A DNA stretch of 59,796 bases from Planctomycetia bacterium (GTDB taxonomy: Bacteria; Planctomycetota; Planctomycetia; Gemmatales; Gemmataceae): NCBI GenBank assembly GCA_005808665.1, contig SYLG01000126.1, positions 1 through 59,796 on the forward strand. Reading direction: 5' to 3'. The translations under genes were made by a program, and so were the position numbers. Position 1 is the first letter of the stretch, and every line of letters begins with the position of its first letter. The notes under the pieces are model-generated. The model was not told where the DNA came from and searched no databases. It worked only from the letters and a program-made list of their open reading frames with translations. Positions 41,678 through 51,116 of the stretch are shown piece after piece.

Positions 41678-44065
41678 ATGAAACGGCTTCTTTTGGGTGG
41701 GAAATGGGGATTCATCTATACCTTAATTTTGCAGGCGGTTTTACCGCTATCGGTGTCTGCCTGGCAAAACCCGGCGGGAGAACCATTGGTTCAAAAGGTA
41801 AAAGTATCCATTGACCAGGCAATCAGGTTTTTAAGGTCCCAGGAAAATGGCCGGGGAAATTGGGAGGTCGATGGGGAGAGTGCTGCAAGAAAGGGAGGGT
41901 GGACCTCCCTGGCCATCCTTTCCTTGCTCAATGCCGGGATCAAGCCTGAAGACCCGATGATCCTTCGCGGTTTGGAATATCTGCGAGGAATCAAGCCGGA
42001 CCAAACCTACACCGTGGGTTTACAAACCATGGTGTTTGTCCAGGCAGCCCAACCTCAAGACAAACCCCTTATCGAACGAAATGTCAAATGGTTGCTCGAC
42101 ACACGCATTGCTCCCCTGGGAGGGCGACCCGGTGGGTGGGGTTATGGTTCCGGTTTGGGAACAGCGGATAATTCCAACACACAATATGCCTTATTGGGAA
42201 TTCATGAAGGCATTCGGGCAGGAGTAAAAGTTTCCGAACGGACCCTTCGGGATTTGCAGAACGATGTCCTTAACAACCAGCAGGGTGACGGTGGCTGGAG
42301 TTATCGTAACGAACCTTTCACGACCATGACCATGACCACCGCCGGGTTATGCAACCTGATCATAACCGGAATGGACCTTCAGCTGGGAAGGCAAAAAATC
42401 AAACCCGATGGGTCCGCTGATGATTGCGGTATCTACGAGGAAAACGCGGCCTTGAGGAAGGCTGTTCGCTGGCTTGGGGATAATTTTCCGGCAAGAATTC
42501 GAAATGCCGGGGACGCAATGAACTCTTTGAAGCATCCTTTTTATGCGCTTTATGGAATAGAAAGGGCCGGACGACTTACCGGGCAACGCTATTTTGCAGG
42601 CCATGATTGGTACCGGGTTGGTTGTGACTTCCTGGTCTCGATTCAGGATGCGGATGGCAGCTTTGGCGGGGGCCGGGGGGGTATGGGTGGATTGGATGGC
42701 TGGCCGGTGGTGGCCACCAGCTTTTCCTTGTTGTTCCTGGCCAAGGGCCGTACCCCGGTTTTGATAAGTAAACTGGCCCACAATGGCGAACAATCCTGGA
42801 ATCGAAAACGCTCGGATGTGCGCAATTTGGTCGAGTTTACCTCGAGAAATGTTTTTGAGGGACTACCCCTGGCCTGGCAGGTTTTTGACACAAGCAGAGT
42901 GGATATGGAGTCCAAGGACGCCATTCGGGCTGTTGCCGGGGACCTTCTTCAAAGCCCCATTCTTTGGTTTAACGGGCATGACCGTGTTCCTGGTGGAAGC
43001 CAGGTAAACCTCCTTAAGGAATATGTTGCCAATGGAGGTTTTATTGTCGCCGAAGCCTGCTGTGGAAGTCCCCAATTCGATGCCGAGTTTCGTCGCCTGG
43101 TAAAGGAATTGTTTCCTGACAACGAACTCATCCGTTTGCCTGATGGTCATCCGATTTGGACAGCTTCGGGAAAATTTTTAGTCGACCCTGCCGAGTTCCC
43201 TCTCTACGGCATTTCCCAGGGATGTAAAACCGTGCTGGTATATAGCCCCAAGCCAATTGCTGGTTATTGGGAGGAAAATCGCTTTAACGGCGGACGGGGA
43301 AGGGAGGCCTTTCGCCTTGGTGCGAACATCATAGCCTATGCGACGGGGATGGAAGCGCCCAAACCCAGGTTGACCGAAACGGAAGTTTTCAAACCCGAAG
43401 ATCGTACCCAAATCCGTCGTGGCTTTCTGAGGGTGGGTCAAATCAAACATGGGGGAGATTGGCAACCGGCTCCCCGGGCGATGAATTCCTTGATGGAAAA
43501 GGCCCGCAAGGATGGACTGGATGTGGTCCTTCAACCCAAACCGGTAAGCCTTGCCGATCCCAACCTGTTTGATTTCAAATTTCTCTACCTTCATGGGCGA
43601 ACGCCCTTTCAGTTTCCTTCGGACAATTTGAAACAATTGAAGTTTGTCCTGGATAATGGAGGTACACTTTTATCCGATGCCTGTTGTGGGGCAAAACCGT
43701 TTGACCAGGCCTTTCGCAAAATGGTGAAAGACCTTTTTGAGGATAGCCCGCCGGGGTCGAAACCCAAATTGGAGCCTATCCCCCTTGGCGACGAATTGTT
43801 TTCCGCGGACCTGAATGGCAAATTGATTGACAAAATCCGGCTAAGGCGCGAATCCCAGGCAGGTCAACCCACCGACGCCGAATACAAATTGGTGCAACCC
43901 CGTTTGGAAGGGGTCAAAATTCAAGGCCGATGGGCAATTATTTATAGTCCCTACGATTTGGGTTGTGCCCTTGAGAAAAACAAAGGATCCGATTGCGTTG
44001 GCTATGACCATGAAAGTGCCGTCCTTTTAGCCAAAGCAGTTCTTTATTACTCCTTAAGGCGTTAA
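41678..44065 (+). CDS. Secreted alpha/alpha-toroid (prenyltransferase-like) protein with two DUF4159 modules
   Basis: A 795-residue protein. A signal peptide covers residues 1-28 (cleavage near VSAWQ), and AAAGGAGA lies 8 bases before the ATG. Residues about 35-370 are repeats of the squalene-cyclase/prenyltransferase toroid: IDQAIRFLRSQENGRGNW, QQGDGGWSYRNEP and IQDADGSFGGGRGG. Two DUF4159-like modules follow, recognisable by NGGFIVAEACCGSPQFD (near residue 460) and NGGTLLSDACCGAKPFD (near 668). Each is followed by FRR/FRK-MVKDLF text and a YSP segment. DUF4159 often occurs in single copy beside toroid domains in planctomycetes. No enzymatic residues can be assigned; a binding or structural role in the periplasm is as likely as catalysis. 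Confidence 0.85.
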   Translation: MKRLLLGGKWGFIYTLILQAVLPLSVSAWQNPAGEPLVQKVKVSIDQAIRFLRSQENGRGNWEVDGESAARKGGWTSLAILSLLNAGIKPEDPMILRGLEYLRGIKPDQTYTVGLQTMVFVQAAQPQDKPLIERNVKWLLDTRIAPLGGRPGGWGYGSGLGTADNSNTQYALLGIHEGIRAGVKVSERTLRDLQNDVLNNQQGDGGWSYRNEPFTTMTMTTAGLCNLIITGMDLQLGRQKIKPDGSADDCGIYEENAALRKAVRWLGDNFPARIRNAGDAMNSLKHPFYALYGIERAGRLTGQRYFAGHDWYRVGCDFLVSIQDADGSFGGGRGGMGGLDGWPVVATSFSLLFLAKGRTPVLISKLAHNGEQSWNRKRSDVRNLVEFTSRNVFEGLPLAWQVFDTSRVDMESKDAIRAVAGDLLQSPILWFNGHDRVPGGSQVNLLKEYVANGGFIVAEACCGSPQFDAEFRRLVKELFPDNELIRLPDGHPIWTASGKFLVDPAEFPLYGISQGCKTVLVYSPKPIAGYWEENRFNGGRGREAFRLGANIIAYATGMEAPKPRLTETEVFKPEDRTQIRRGFLRVGQIKHGGDWQPAPRAMNSLMEKARKDGLDVVLQPKPVSLADPNLFDFKFLYLHGRTPFQFPSDNLKQLKFVLDNGGTLLSDACCGAKPFDQAFRKMVKDLFEDSPPGSKPKLEPIPLGDELFSADLNGKLIDKIRLRRESQAGQPTDAEYKLVQPRLEGVKIQGRWAIIYSPYDLGCALEKNKGSDCVGYDHESAVLLAKAVLYYSLRR

Positions 44066-44163
44066 GGGCTTATTTGACCAAGGGTCCATAGGATAGCGAT
44101 GTTACCCTGAATACCTCCTATTTCCCTTGCCCCCAAAATTCTTTCGAAGGATTATTTGACTCA

Positions 44164-45078
44164 ATGTCCTCGGCAACACAATCCCTTGTTGAAGGATTTC
44201 CTGTTTACCGTGGCAAGGTTCGTGATGTTTACGACCTTGGGAATCGTGTCCTTTTAGTGGCAACAGATCGAATAAGTGCATTTGATTATATCCTTCCCAA
44301 TCTCGTTCCCGACAAAGGGCGGATCCTGACTGGGATAACCGCATTTTGGATGCAGTATTTAAAAAACCAAATGGGTTTGGAACATGGTTTGATCTCGACA
44401 GCCCTTGACGATTGCCCGGAACCCTTTCGAAATCCCACTTTCGACTTGGCGGGTCGAGTCTGTTTAATGCAAAAATTGCCCGTGATCCAGGTCGAATGTG
44501 TAGCCCGGGGCTATTTGGCGGGATCGGGATTGAAAGAATACCAGGCAACGGGAAATATTTGCGGGAATCCACTCCCTTTGGGGCTTCAATTGGCAGATCG
44601 GCTTCCCCAGATTCTGTTTACACCGGCGACCAAAGCAAGCACGGGCCATGATGAGAATATTCCGATGGATCAGGTAGTGAAGGTGGTGGGGGAGAAGGTG
44701 GCGAACTCCTTGAAGGCTGTCACGCTTTCCATTTTTACCCAAGCATCCTTGTTTGCCGAGTCCAAAGGTTTGATTCTTGCGGACACCAAATTTGAATTTG
44801 GTTTGGCCGATAACAGGTTGGTTTTGGTGGATGAAGTTCTCACCCCGGACAGTTCCCGTTTTTGGGAAGGATCAACATGGCGGCCCGGGTTGAACCCGCC
44901 TTCCTTTGACAAACAATTTGTCAGGGATTGGCTGGAAATGTCGGGTTGGGATAAGAATTCTCCTCCACCAAATCTTCCAGAATCCATAATCACCAAAACC
45001 CGAAATCGATATGTTGAAGCGTTTGAGCGGCTCACAGGTCAATATTTTCCAAACCGGGTTTCTAGCTGGGGTTTTTAA
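44164..45078 (+). CDS. purC: Phosphoribosylaminoimidazole-succinocarboxamide synthase
   Basis: PurC joins aspartate to CAIR using ATP, the eighth step of purine synthesis, in the cytoplasm. The 304-residue protein has all family landmarks. These are YRGKVRDVYDLGNRVLLVAT with the ATP-binding KVRD, ATDRISAFDYILPN, VECVARGYLAGSGLKEY, ATKASTGHDENIP, LADTKFEFGL and LVDEVLTPDSSRFW. Length matches the longer eukaryote-like/actinobacterial form (about 300) and not the 237-residue E. coli form. It starts 98 bases after the toroid/DUF4159 gene and shows no link to other pur genes in the window. Confidence 0.97.
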   Translation: MSSATQSLVEGFPVYRGKVRDVYDLGNRVLLVATDRISAFDYILPNLVPDKGRILTGITAFWMQYLKNQMGLEHGLISTALDDCPEPFRNPTFDLAGRVCLMQKLPVIQVECVARGYLAGSGLKEYQATGNICGNPLPLGLQLADRLPQILFTPATKASTGHDENIPMDQVVKVVGEKVANSLKAVTLSIFTQASLFAESKGLILADTKFEFGLADNRLVLVDEVLTPDSSRFWEGSTWRPGLNPPSFDKQFVRDWLEMSGWDKNSPPPNLPESIITKTRNRYVEAFERLTGQYFPNRVSSWGF

Positions 45079-45124
45079 TACCCAGACCTCATTGTGATAA
45101 TACACCAAAAGGATGTTTTTTGAA

Positions 45125-45673
45125 ATGAATGAACCGGAGGCTTCCCAGGTTTCCCAACCGGGTGATTTACCACCAACAAATCCTGTCGGGAACCCAGATG
45201 AATTGCCCCATCAACCTGGCGGGACGGAGCAAACATTACCGCAACTTGCGGATGGATTCGGACCCACTTTGGGCCAAAAAACCGAAGGAATGGACACTTT
45301 CAAAGCGCAAGAAGCCGGCCACCAATCTGTCCACCATAGCCCCAATAGAGTTTTGGAAACGGGGACCGACCATTGGCCCTTACCTAATGGGTCCAACTCC
45401 GGAGAGATCCCTTACCCAGCCCCCCTCCCGGATGGCAACCTGGAAGTATTTGTTCCTGCCCATGGTGAACCCAATTTCGCCACGACCCGTTTATCTGGCC
45501 AACGAAAGACCCCTGCTGGTTCCATTCAGGTCCTGGTGATTTTTTTATTGGCCTCATTTTCCCTCTGTTCTGCCATGCTCAATTTATATCTCTTTTGGCA
45601 AGCTCGAAATCTGGGAGCCGAGCTGGAGAGGTTGAAACCGCCGGGAAAAAGCGGTTTGGCACCCAGGAAGTAA
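45125..45673 (+). CDS. Small proline-rich membrane protein, unknown
   Basis: A hypothetical protein of 182 residues. The first 130 residues are polar, Pro-, Gly- and Glu-rich and probably disordered. One clear transmembrane helix follows (QVLVIFLLASFSLCSAMLNL), then a short charged tail with helix character (ARNLGAELERLKPPGKSG). This gives an N-in or N-out single-pass layout. I choose ATG 45125 because AAAAGGA lies about 12 bases upstream, while ATG 45113 directly abuts it. No family is recognised. It lies 46 bases after purC and may be co-transcribed. The composition leaves some doubt that it is a real gene, but the helix-plus-tail ending is unlikely by chance. Confidence 0.5.
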   Translation: MNEPEASQVSQPGDLPPTNPVGNPDELPHQPGGTEQTLPQLADGFGPTLGQKTEGMDTFKAQEAGHQSVHHSPNRVLETGTDHWPLPNGSNSGEIPYPAPLPDGNLEVFVPAHGEPNFATTRLSGQRKTPAGSIQVLVIFLLASFSLCSAMLNLYLFWQARNLGAELERLKPPGKSGLAPRK

Positions 45674-45951
45674 TTGTTTTTGGTTTTCAAGGTAGTACTT
45701 TAATCGAAAATAAGGTAATTGGCCTTGTCGATTTTCAAACGGGGTCCTAATTTAATTCCTTATAAGGGATTTCGGTGCGGATGAACCGGGGAATGGATCT
45801 CTCCTCCCTTTATTGGTTTCTTTTCACAGGATCTTGGTTTCCGATAGAAATAGGGTTCATTGGTTGGAGAGGTGTACTCTCTTCCCAATTTACCTGGAAT
45901 TGATAGGAGAAGAGGGGGATCGAGTTATCGATTTGCCCTCGAAACGAAACG

Positions 45952-46368
45952 ATGAAATTGACGCGCGCTTCCTGTTATGCCCTGCATGCTTTGGCCCACA
46001 TGGCTGGTCTGAAACTAGACAAGAATGGGAAATCCCCCATTATTGCTTCCCACAAAGTCGCTGATGCCCGTGGGGTTCCCGAGCGCTTCCTCCTCAAGGT
46101 CCTCAAGCCGTTGGTTACAGCTGGCATTCTTGACTCGGTTAAGGGTCCAAGCGGTGGATACCGCCTTCGCAAAAATCCTTCCTCGGTCACCGTTCTCGAT
46201 GTAATCGAAGCCGTCGATGGACCCATCCGTGCTCAAGGATCCATCTCCGATGCAGGTAACTCAGCTGCCATCAACGCCCGTCTTGAAAAGATCGGTAAAG
46301 AATCGGCTGATGCTGTTAAAGCGTACTACCGGAAAACAAGCCTTGCCGATATTACGGGCAAGAAGTAA
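45952..46368 (+). CDS. Rrf2-family transcriptional regulator lacking the Fe-S cysteines
   Basis: A 138-residue winged-helix regulator. KLTRASCYALHALAHMAGL, then the recognition region GVPERFLLKVLKPLVTAGIL and KGPSGGYRLRKNPSSVTVLD, are canonical Rrf2 text (IscR, NsrR, RsrR relatives). The usual three cysteines in the loop after the wing (near 90-105) are absent. That segment reads GPIRAQGSISDAGNSAAINA, and the only Cys is at residue 8. So an iron-sulfur sensor role is unlikely, and another signal must control it, if any. The 278-bp leader contains CCTTATAAGG (45758-45767), a perfect palindrome that could be an operator. No clear Shine-Dalgarno sequence precedes the ATG. Confidence 0.88.
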   Translation: MKLTRASCYALHALAHMAGLKLDKNGKSPIIASHKVADARGVPERFLLKVLKPLVTAGILDSVKGPSGGYRLRKNPSSVTVLDVIEAVDGPIRAQGSISDAGNSAAINARLEKIGKESADAVKAYYRKTSLADITGKK

Positions 46369-46474
46369 CCCCGCCTTCATCCCGGAAAGCCGTTGGCCTT
46401 GATCATCAGGGGCTGCGGCTTTCTTTGTTTCCTGGATACCCTGTTTCCTTCGCAAACCCATTTTCGCCTGAATC

Positions 46475-48103
46475 ATGTCCATTCGCATTTCCAATCTTAG
46501 GCTCCGCTTTGATGAGCCTGAAACCGAACTTCCCACCCGTTTGGCCCGCGTTTTGGGCATTCCCCAATCCGAATTGGTTGATTGGCGAATCTTGCGGAAA
46601 AGCCTGGATGCAAGGGACAAATCCAGATTGGGTTATGTCTATTCGGCACAGGTACGGTTACCTGACCAGGATGAAAACAGGCTACTTAAAAAATCCGCCT
46701 CGCCTTCAAGTGTTTTGGTGGAACGGTTTGAGTCGATCCCATTTGAGGTCCCTGTTCCAGGATTTGAACCCCTATCGCATCCCCCTGTTGTAATAGGATC
46801 CGGGCCCGGAGGGCTTCTGGCCGCTTTTCTTTTGGCCCAATGGGGATACCGGCCAATAGTGCTTGAGCGTGGAAAATCGGTTCGGGATCGCATTCATGCA
46901 ACCCGGCTCTTTGATGGGGGAGGAGCCCATGATCCTGAAAACAATTACCTTTTTGGGGAAGGGGGGGCCGGTACTTTTTCTGATGGCAAACTTACATGTC
47001 GTGGATCCGGTTCAGATGTTCAACAAGTATTGGAGATATTGGCGAACCATAATGGTAAACCTTCCATCCTCTATGATCAGCGTCCCCATTTGGGAAGCAA
47101 TCGACTTCCTGCCGTGGTCAAGGCACTACGGCGTGCCATTATTGAAAAAGGAGGCGAATTTCGCTTTGGCGCCAAGGTCAGCGATTTGGAAATATCAGAT
47201 GGCCGACTCCATGCGGTGATGGTTGGAAACGAACGCATTAAAACCCAGGCGGCCATTCTGGCAATCGGTCATTCGGCGCGGGACACTTATCGTATGCTTT
47301 TGCATCGGGGAGTACCCATTGAACAAAAGCCCTTTCAATTAGGGGTTAGGATTGAAGGACCTCAAGAGGTCGCCAACCGCATTAAATACGGATCCAAAAT
47401 GTTGGAAAATATCCTGGGCCCAGCTGATTACGGGATGGCGGTGCGGGGTAAATCCACGGGTCGGGACCTGTTTACTTTTTGCATGTGTGCGGGGGGCTAT
47501 ATTATGCCTTCTGTCAGCGCACCAGACTTTTTTTGCACCAACGGCATGAGCCTTTCAACCCACGATTCCCCGTATGCCAACAGTGGACTGGTGGTTACCT
47601 TGGAGACTTCGGAGTTTCCGGGTACCGATCCATTGGCCGGAATGCGCCTCCAGGAAAATATTGAAAAACGGGCCTTTGAGTTGGGAGGGGGGGATTATGC
47701 CTGCCCCGCCCAAAGGGCAACGGACTTTATCGCCGGGAAATTATCAACCTCCCTTCCCGGGTGTAGTTACCCCCGGCGCATTTTTGCTACCGACCTGAGG
47801 GAAGTCCTGCCGCCGGTAATTGCCGAAGTCATTAAAGACGGACTACCCTTAATGGATCGGCGCTGGAACGGGAAATTTTTAACAGAGGCCATCCTTGTGG
47901 GCCCAGAAGCTCGCGGTAGTTCCCCGGTACGATTGCCAAGGAATCCTGATACCAGGCAGTCGTTGGGGGTTGAGGGGCTTTACCCGGTTGGGGAGGGGGC
48001 GGGTTTTGCGGGTGGCATTGTGTCGGCGGCTGTCGATGGCCTTATTAGTGCAAAAGCCATTATCAAACTTTGGTCGCCAAAAGGCCTTTCTCCCAAGGCT
48101 TAA
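46475..48103 (+). CDS. FAD-dependent dehydrogenase (COG2509 type)
   Basis: A 542-residue flavoprotein of an uncharacterised FAD-dependent dehydrogenase family. Residues 1-95 form the small N-terminal domain of this family (ISNLRLRFDEPETELPTRLA). The dinucleotide site is VIGSGPGGLLAAFLLAQWGY, followed by VLERGKSVRDR. FGEGGAGTFSDGKLTCR is the family's substrate-flap motif. AILAIGHSARDTYRML and the C-terminal GLYPVGEGAGFAGGIVSAAVDGL form the second FAD contact. The substrate is unknown; relatives act in quinone or ring reduction and some are annotated as glutathione-reductase-like. It follows the Rrf2 gene by 106 bases; co-transcription cannot be shown. Confidence 0.85.
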   Translation: MSIRISNLRLRFDEPETELPTRLARVLGIPQSELVDWRILRKSLDARDKSRLGYVYSAQVRLPDQDENRLLKKSASPSSVLVERFESIPFEVPVPGFEPLSHPPVVIGSGPGGLLAAFLLAQWGYRPIVLERGKSVRDRIHATRLFDGGGAHDPENNYLFGEGGAGTFSDGKLTCRGSGSDVQQVLEILANHNGKPSILYDQRPHLGSNRLPAVVKALRRAIIEKGGEFRFGAKVSDLEISDGRLHAVMVGNERIKTQAAILAIGHSARDTYRMLLHRGVPIEQKPFQLGVRIEGPQEVANRIKYGSKMLENILGPADYGMAVRGKSTGRDLFTFCMCAGGYIMPSVSAPDFFCTNGMSLSTHDSPYANSGLVVTLETSEFPGTDPLAGMRLQENIEKRAFELGGGDYACPAQRATDFIAGKLSTSLPGCSYPRRIFATDLREVLPPVIAEVIKDGLPLMDRRWNGKFLTEAILVGPEARGSSPVRLPRNPDTRQSLGVEGLYPVGEGAGFAGGIVSAAVDGLISAKAIIKLWSPKGLSPKA

Positions 48104-48123
48104 TGGGACGGATTTTTCTCCAT

Positions 48124-48168
48124 AAAAAAGGGCCCTTAAACAGGTTTGGTTTCCTGCCTAAGGGTCCC
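48124..48168 (-). terminator. Intrinsic terminator of the Do-type protease gene
   Basis: On the minus strand GGGACCCTTAGGCAGG pairs with CCTGTTTAAGGGCCC (one bulge and two mismatches), enclosing AAACCAAA. A run of six T residues follows. It lies between convergent genes and directly after the protease stop at 48185. Confidence 0.8.
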
Positions 48169-48184
48169 AGTCCAAATCAAATCA

Positions 48185-49732
48185 TTAATCAACCTTGTTG
48201 ATGACGACAAGGTTGACATCTCCTTCGGGGTTTAGGACCTGTAATAGTAGACTCGATCCCGGCTTTGCGGCATTTAGCCGACTGGCCACGGAGGCGGTAT
48301 CGGATACCAGTTTACCATCGACCTTCTGGATCAGGACACCGGCTCGCAGTCCTGACCGGTGGGCGGGACCTTTCGGCTCAACCCGCATGACCAAGGCACC
48401 TAAGGTACCGGCCTTGAAACCCGCCTTATCCGCCAAATCCGGGGTCAAATCCGCCATTTCCAAGCCGAATCCTGGCACCTTTCCAATCTGGGAAAAACTC
48501 GGGGGGGTGGGTTCTTCATTGCCTCGGGCGAGGCCCATTTGGTTCGGCTGCTCTTTCACCGTCAGGGTCAGTTCCAAAGGCTTTCCATCGCGCATCACCC
48601 TTAATACCAAGCTCGTTTCCAGTTTGGCATCCGCAATCAGGGTTTGAAGGGCTTTGCCATCTTTTACGGGCTTTCCCTCAAAGCCAATGACAACATCCCC
48701 TGGCAAAACTCCAGCCACCGAAGCTGGACCCTTGTCTAAAACCTGAGTAATCAAAACACCATGATTTTCCTTGAGGTTGAGTTTGGATGCCAAGGCCGGA
48801 TCATCCAAATCGCGGATCTGGATTCCCACATAACCCCGTTTTACAAAACCGTCCTGTAACAGTTTGTCTTTAATCTTGGAGACGAGATTTGAGGCGATTG
48901 CTAGCCCAATTCCCTGAAATCCACCTGTTCGGCTTTTTATGGCAGAATTTACTCCAATGACTTCACCTCTCATATTGACCAGAGGGCCGCCGGAATTTCC
49001 CGGGTTGATGGCCGCATCTGTCTGAAGAAAATCTTCGTACATATTGAGGCGCATATTGCGGCCTTTGTGGCTAATAATCCCATGCGTTACCGTTCCGGTT
49101 AGGCCAAGGGGTGCTCCCACAGCAAGAACCCGGTCCCCAACCTCAACCGTGTCCGAGTTACCCATGGATAATGGTGGCAATCCATTAATCCCACTCAAAC
49201 GAATTACGGCAATGTCGGTTTTCGGATCGGCTTTGAAATCCCGACTTGTAACCTTTTTGCCATCCTGAAAACGAACCGTCACCTCCTCGGCCCCATCAAC
49301 CACATGGGCATTCGTTAAAATGGTTCCTTGCGAATTGATGATAAAGCCTGATCCCATCCCTGTGGGACCATGATCTTCAGGCATCGGATTTAAACCACCA
49401 TTTTCACCATGGAAACTTCCCTCTGGGAATTGGCCAAAAAAACGGCGAAATTCTTCCGGGATTCCAGGGGGCAGCCTGTCCCCACCCTGAAGCCCATTCC
49501 CCCGCATCGAAGCCCTGGTTTTGGATTTGATTTCAATGCTAACCACCGAGGGAAGTACTTTCCTTACCACTTGCCGATAACTGATGGGATCGTGGGAATC
49601 CGTTTCGCTCACAACCAACGGTGTTGCATGGATTCCGGGAATCAAACCAGGTAACCCAATACCTAAAAAGCCGGTAACCAATGCTCCCGAGCCAAATGCC
49701 AGAACCATTTTTCCAAGCGAACGGCCATTCAT
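48185..49732 (-). CDS. Do/HtrA-type periplasmic serine protease
   Basis: A 515-residue member of the DegP/DegQ family, which degrades or refolds misfolded envelope proteins. A hydrophobic N-terminal stretch (MVLAFGSGALVTGFLGIGL) serves as signal or anchor. The triad is His in TNAHVVDG, Asp in KTDIAVIRL and Ser in NPGNSGGPLVN. Two PDZ domains follow, the first around KGPASVAGVLPGDVVIGFEG and the second around GPAHRSGLRAGVLIQKV. The start at ATG 49732 follows AAGGAGG by 8 bases. An upstream in-frame GTG-like extension to 49762 is less likely. A terminator follows. A second HtrA-like protein lies at 8605. Confidence 0.93.
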   Translation of the reverse strand: MNGRSLGKMVLAFGSGALVTGFLGIGLPGLIPGIHATPLVVSETDSHDPISYRQVVRKVLPSVVSIEIKSKTRASMRGNGLQGGDRLPPGIPEEFRRFFGQFPEGSFHGENGGLNPMPEDHGPTGMGSGFIINSQGTILTNAHVVDGAEEVTVRFQDGKKVTSRDFKADPKTDIAVIRLSGINGLPPLSMGNSDTVEVGDRVLAVGAPLGLTGTVTHGIISHKGRNMRLNMYEDFLQTDAAINPGNSGGPLVNMRGEVIGVNSAIKSRTGGFQGIGLAIASNLVSKIKDKLLQDGFVKRGYVGIQIRDLDDPALASKLNLKENHGVLITQVLDKGPASVAGVLPGDVVIGFEGKPVKDGKALQTLIADAKLETSLVLRVMRDGKPLELTLTVKEQPNQMGLARGNEEPTPPSFSQIGKVPGFGLEMADLTPDLADKAGFKAGTLGALVMRVEPKGPAHRSGLRAGVLIQKVDGKLVSDTASVASRLNAAKPGSSLLLQVLNPEGDVNLVVINKVD

Positions 49733-49920
49733 GAGCAAGTCCTCCTTGTTAATACGAACCAAGCGGGTGATCCCTACCTCGTCATGACTTTTGGATCATT
49801 AAGGGAAGGCGGCTGAACCGCCACAAGGAGGGATTGATTGGTTACGATCTTCTTATTACGACCCGAAACAAATAAAGTTCGACCATTTCAAAAAATACCG
49901 GTGGTTTAAAGGGGAATACC

Positions 49921-50901
49921 CTAGGCCAAAATCTTGCTTTTAGACCGAAGAAATGAATCCTCCAGGGATTCACGGGCAAGCCGTTCCAAAGTGGCTTGTG
50001 GAATGCCCATCCTGGAAAAACAAAAATCGTAATCATCCCCAATGTAGGAACCCATATATCCAGGATCATCCGAATTAATGGAGATTCTGAGCCCCGCGTC
50101 TAGCATTGCCGGCAAAGGATGTTGCTCTGGGGTTTTGCAAATTCCCAATTTCCAATTGGAAACCGGACACACCGTGAGGGGGATTTCCTCACGGGCAAGC
50201 AATCGGACCAATTCAGGATCTTCCATACACCGGACGCCATGGTCAATCCTTTCCGCACCAAGGATATCAAGAGCTTGCCTAATATAGTCAGCTGGCCCCT
50301 CCTCGCCGGCATGGGCTACCACATGGAGACCTGCGTTTCGAACCCTCTGAAAAACACGGGAAAACTTCTCCGGAGGATTTCCCCATTCACTTGAATCGAG
50401 GCCAAATCCTATAAAAAGTCCGGGGTGAGCCTCCAGGGTGCTCAATGCCTCATCCAAAGTCCGTTGGGCGGAATCCTCCGAAAGGTGCCTGAGAAAACTG
50501 GGTATCAAACAAGTAGTGATTCCCCAGCGGTTAAAAGCAAGGTCACAAGCATCCCTTAAAGCCAATGCCACGGTAGCAAAACGGATTTCACGCTCGGCAT
50601 GGGCTTGGGGATCGAAAAATATTTCGGCATGAACCACACCCTGTTCATGGGCTTTGGCAAAATAGGCCAAGGCCAAATCCCGGAAATCTTCTGGTTGGCG
50701 AAGGACGGACATTCCTTCGTAATAAACATCCAAAAACGATTGCAAATTGGAAAATTGATAGGCCCGGCGAATTTCCCTTTCCGAGTCAAATCGTAACCGA
50801 ACCTTGTTCCTGAGGGCAAAATCCATCATCATCCGGGGTTCCAGGGTTCCCTCGATATGCAAATGCAATTCCGCTTTGGAAATTTTGGTAAGTGTGCTCA
50901 T
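49921..50901 (-). CDS. Adenosine/adenine deaminase family protein
   Basis: A 326-residue zinc-dependent deaminase of the purine salvage pathway. Metal ligands are visible in AELHLHIEGTLEP (H-x-H), HVVAHAGEEGP and the Asp pair of INSDDPGYMGSYI. The catalytic Glu is in the HAGEE segment. The sequence SDDPGYMGSYI, with Tyr in place of the ADA-type SDDP-V-SGT text, is closer to adenine deaminases of the fungal/Pseudomonas type, so adenine rather than adenosine may be the substrate. Length fits either. The Shine-Dalgarno region (AGGAGAAAGGTGG) is good. It is alone; a GGCGG-CTGAA-CCGCC hairpin at 49808-49822 lies about 100 bases downstream without a clear T-run. Confidence 0.88.
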   Translation of the reverse strand: MSTLTKISKAELHLHIEGTLEPRMMMDFALRNKVRLRFDSEREIRRAYQFSNLQSFLDVYYEGMSVLRQPEDFRDLALAYFAKAHEQGVVHAEIFFDPQAHAEREIRFATVALALRDACDLAFNRWGITTCLIPSFLRHLSEDSAQRTLDEALSTLEAHPGLFIGFGLDSSEWGNPPEKFSRVFQRVRNAGLHVVAHAGEEGPADYIRQALDILGAERIDHGVRCMEDPELVRLLAREEIPLTVCPVSNWKLGICKTPEQHPLPAMLDAGLRISINSDDPGYMGSYIGDDYDFCFSRMGIPQATLERLARESLEDSFLRSKSKILA

Positions 50902-51116
50902 TGAGCCACCTTTCTCCTATTTCCTATTTTAGGTTATTTGGACCTTTCAGGGCAATAGTTCCCATTTTCGATGGTCCTTTTTGGGGAATTAGCCCCTCCG
51001 AAATACGAAAATAATAAAACAATGAGGTTGACAATGTCCGCTTTCAGCCAATTGGCTCTCAACCTGCCTTTACCGCTCGTGCATTTCCCAAAATGCATGA
51101 AAGGAAGGTAACCAAA

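Noticed and set aside
45064-45084. CTGGG/CCCAG hairpin at the end of purC as a terminator
   Set aside because: The stem is only 5 bp, overlaps the coding end and lacks a following T-run.
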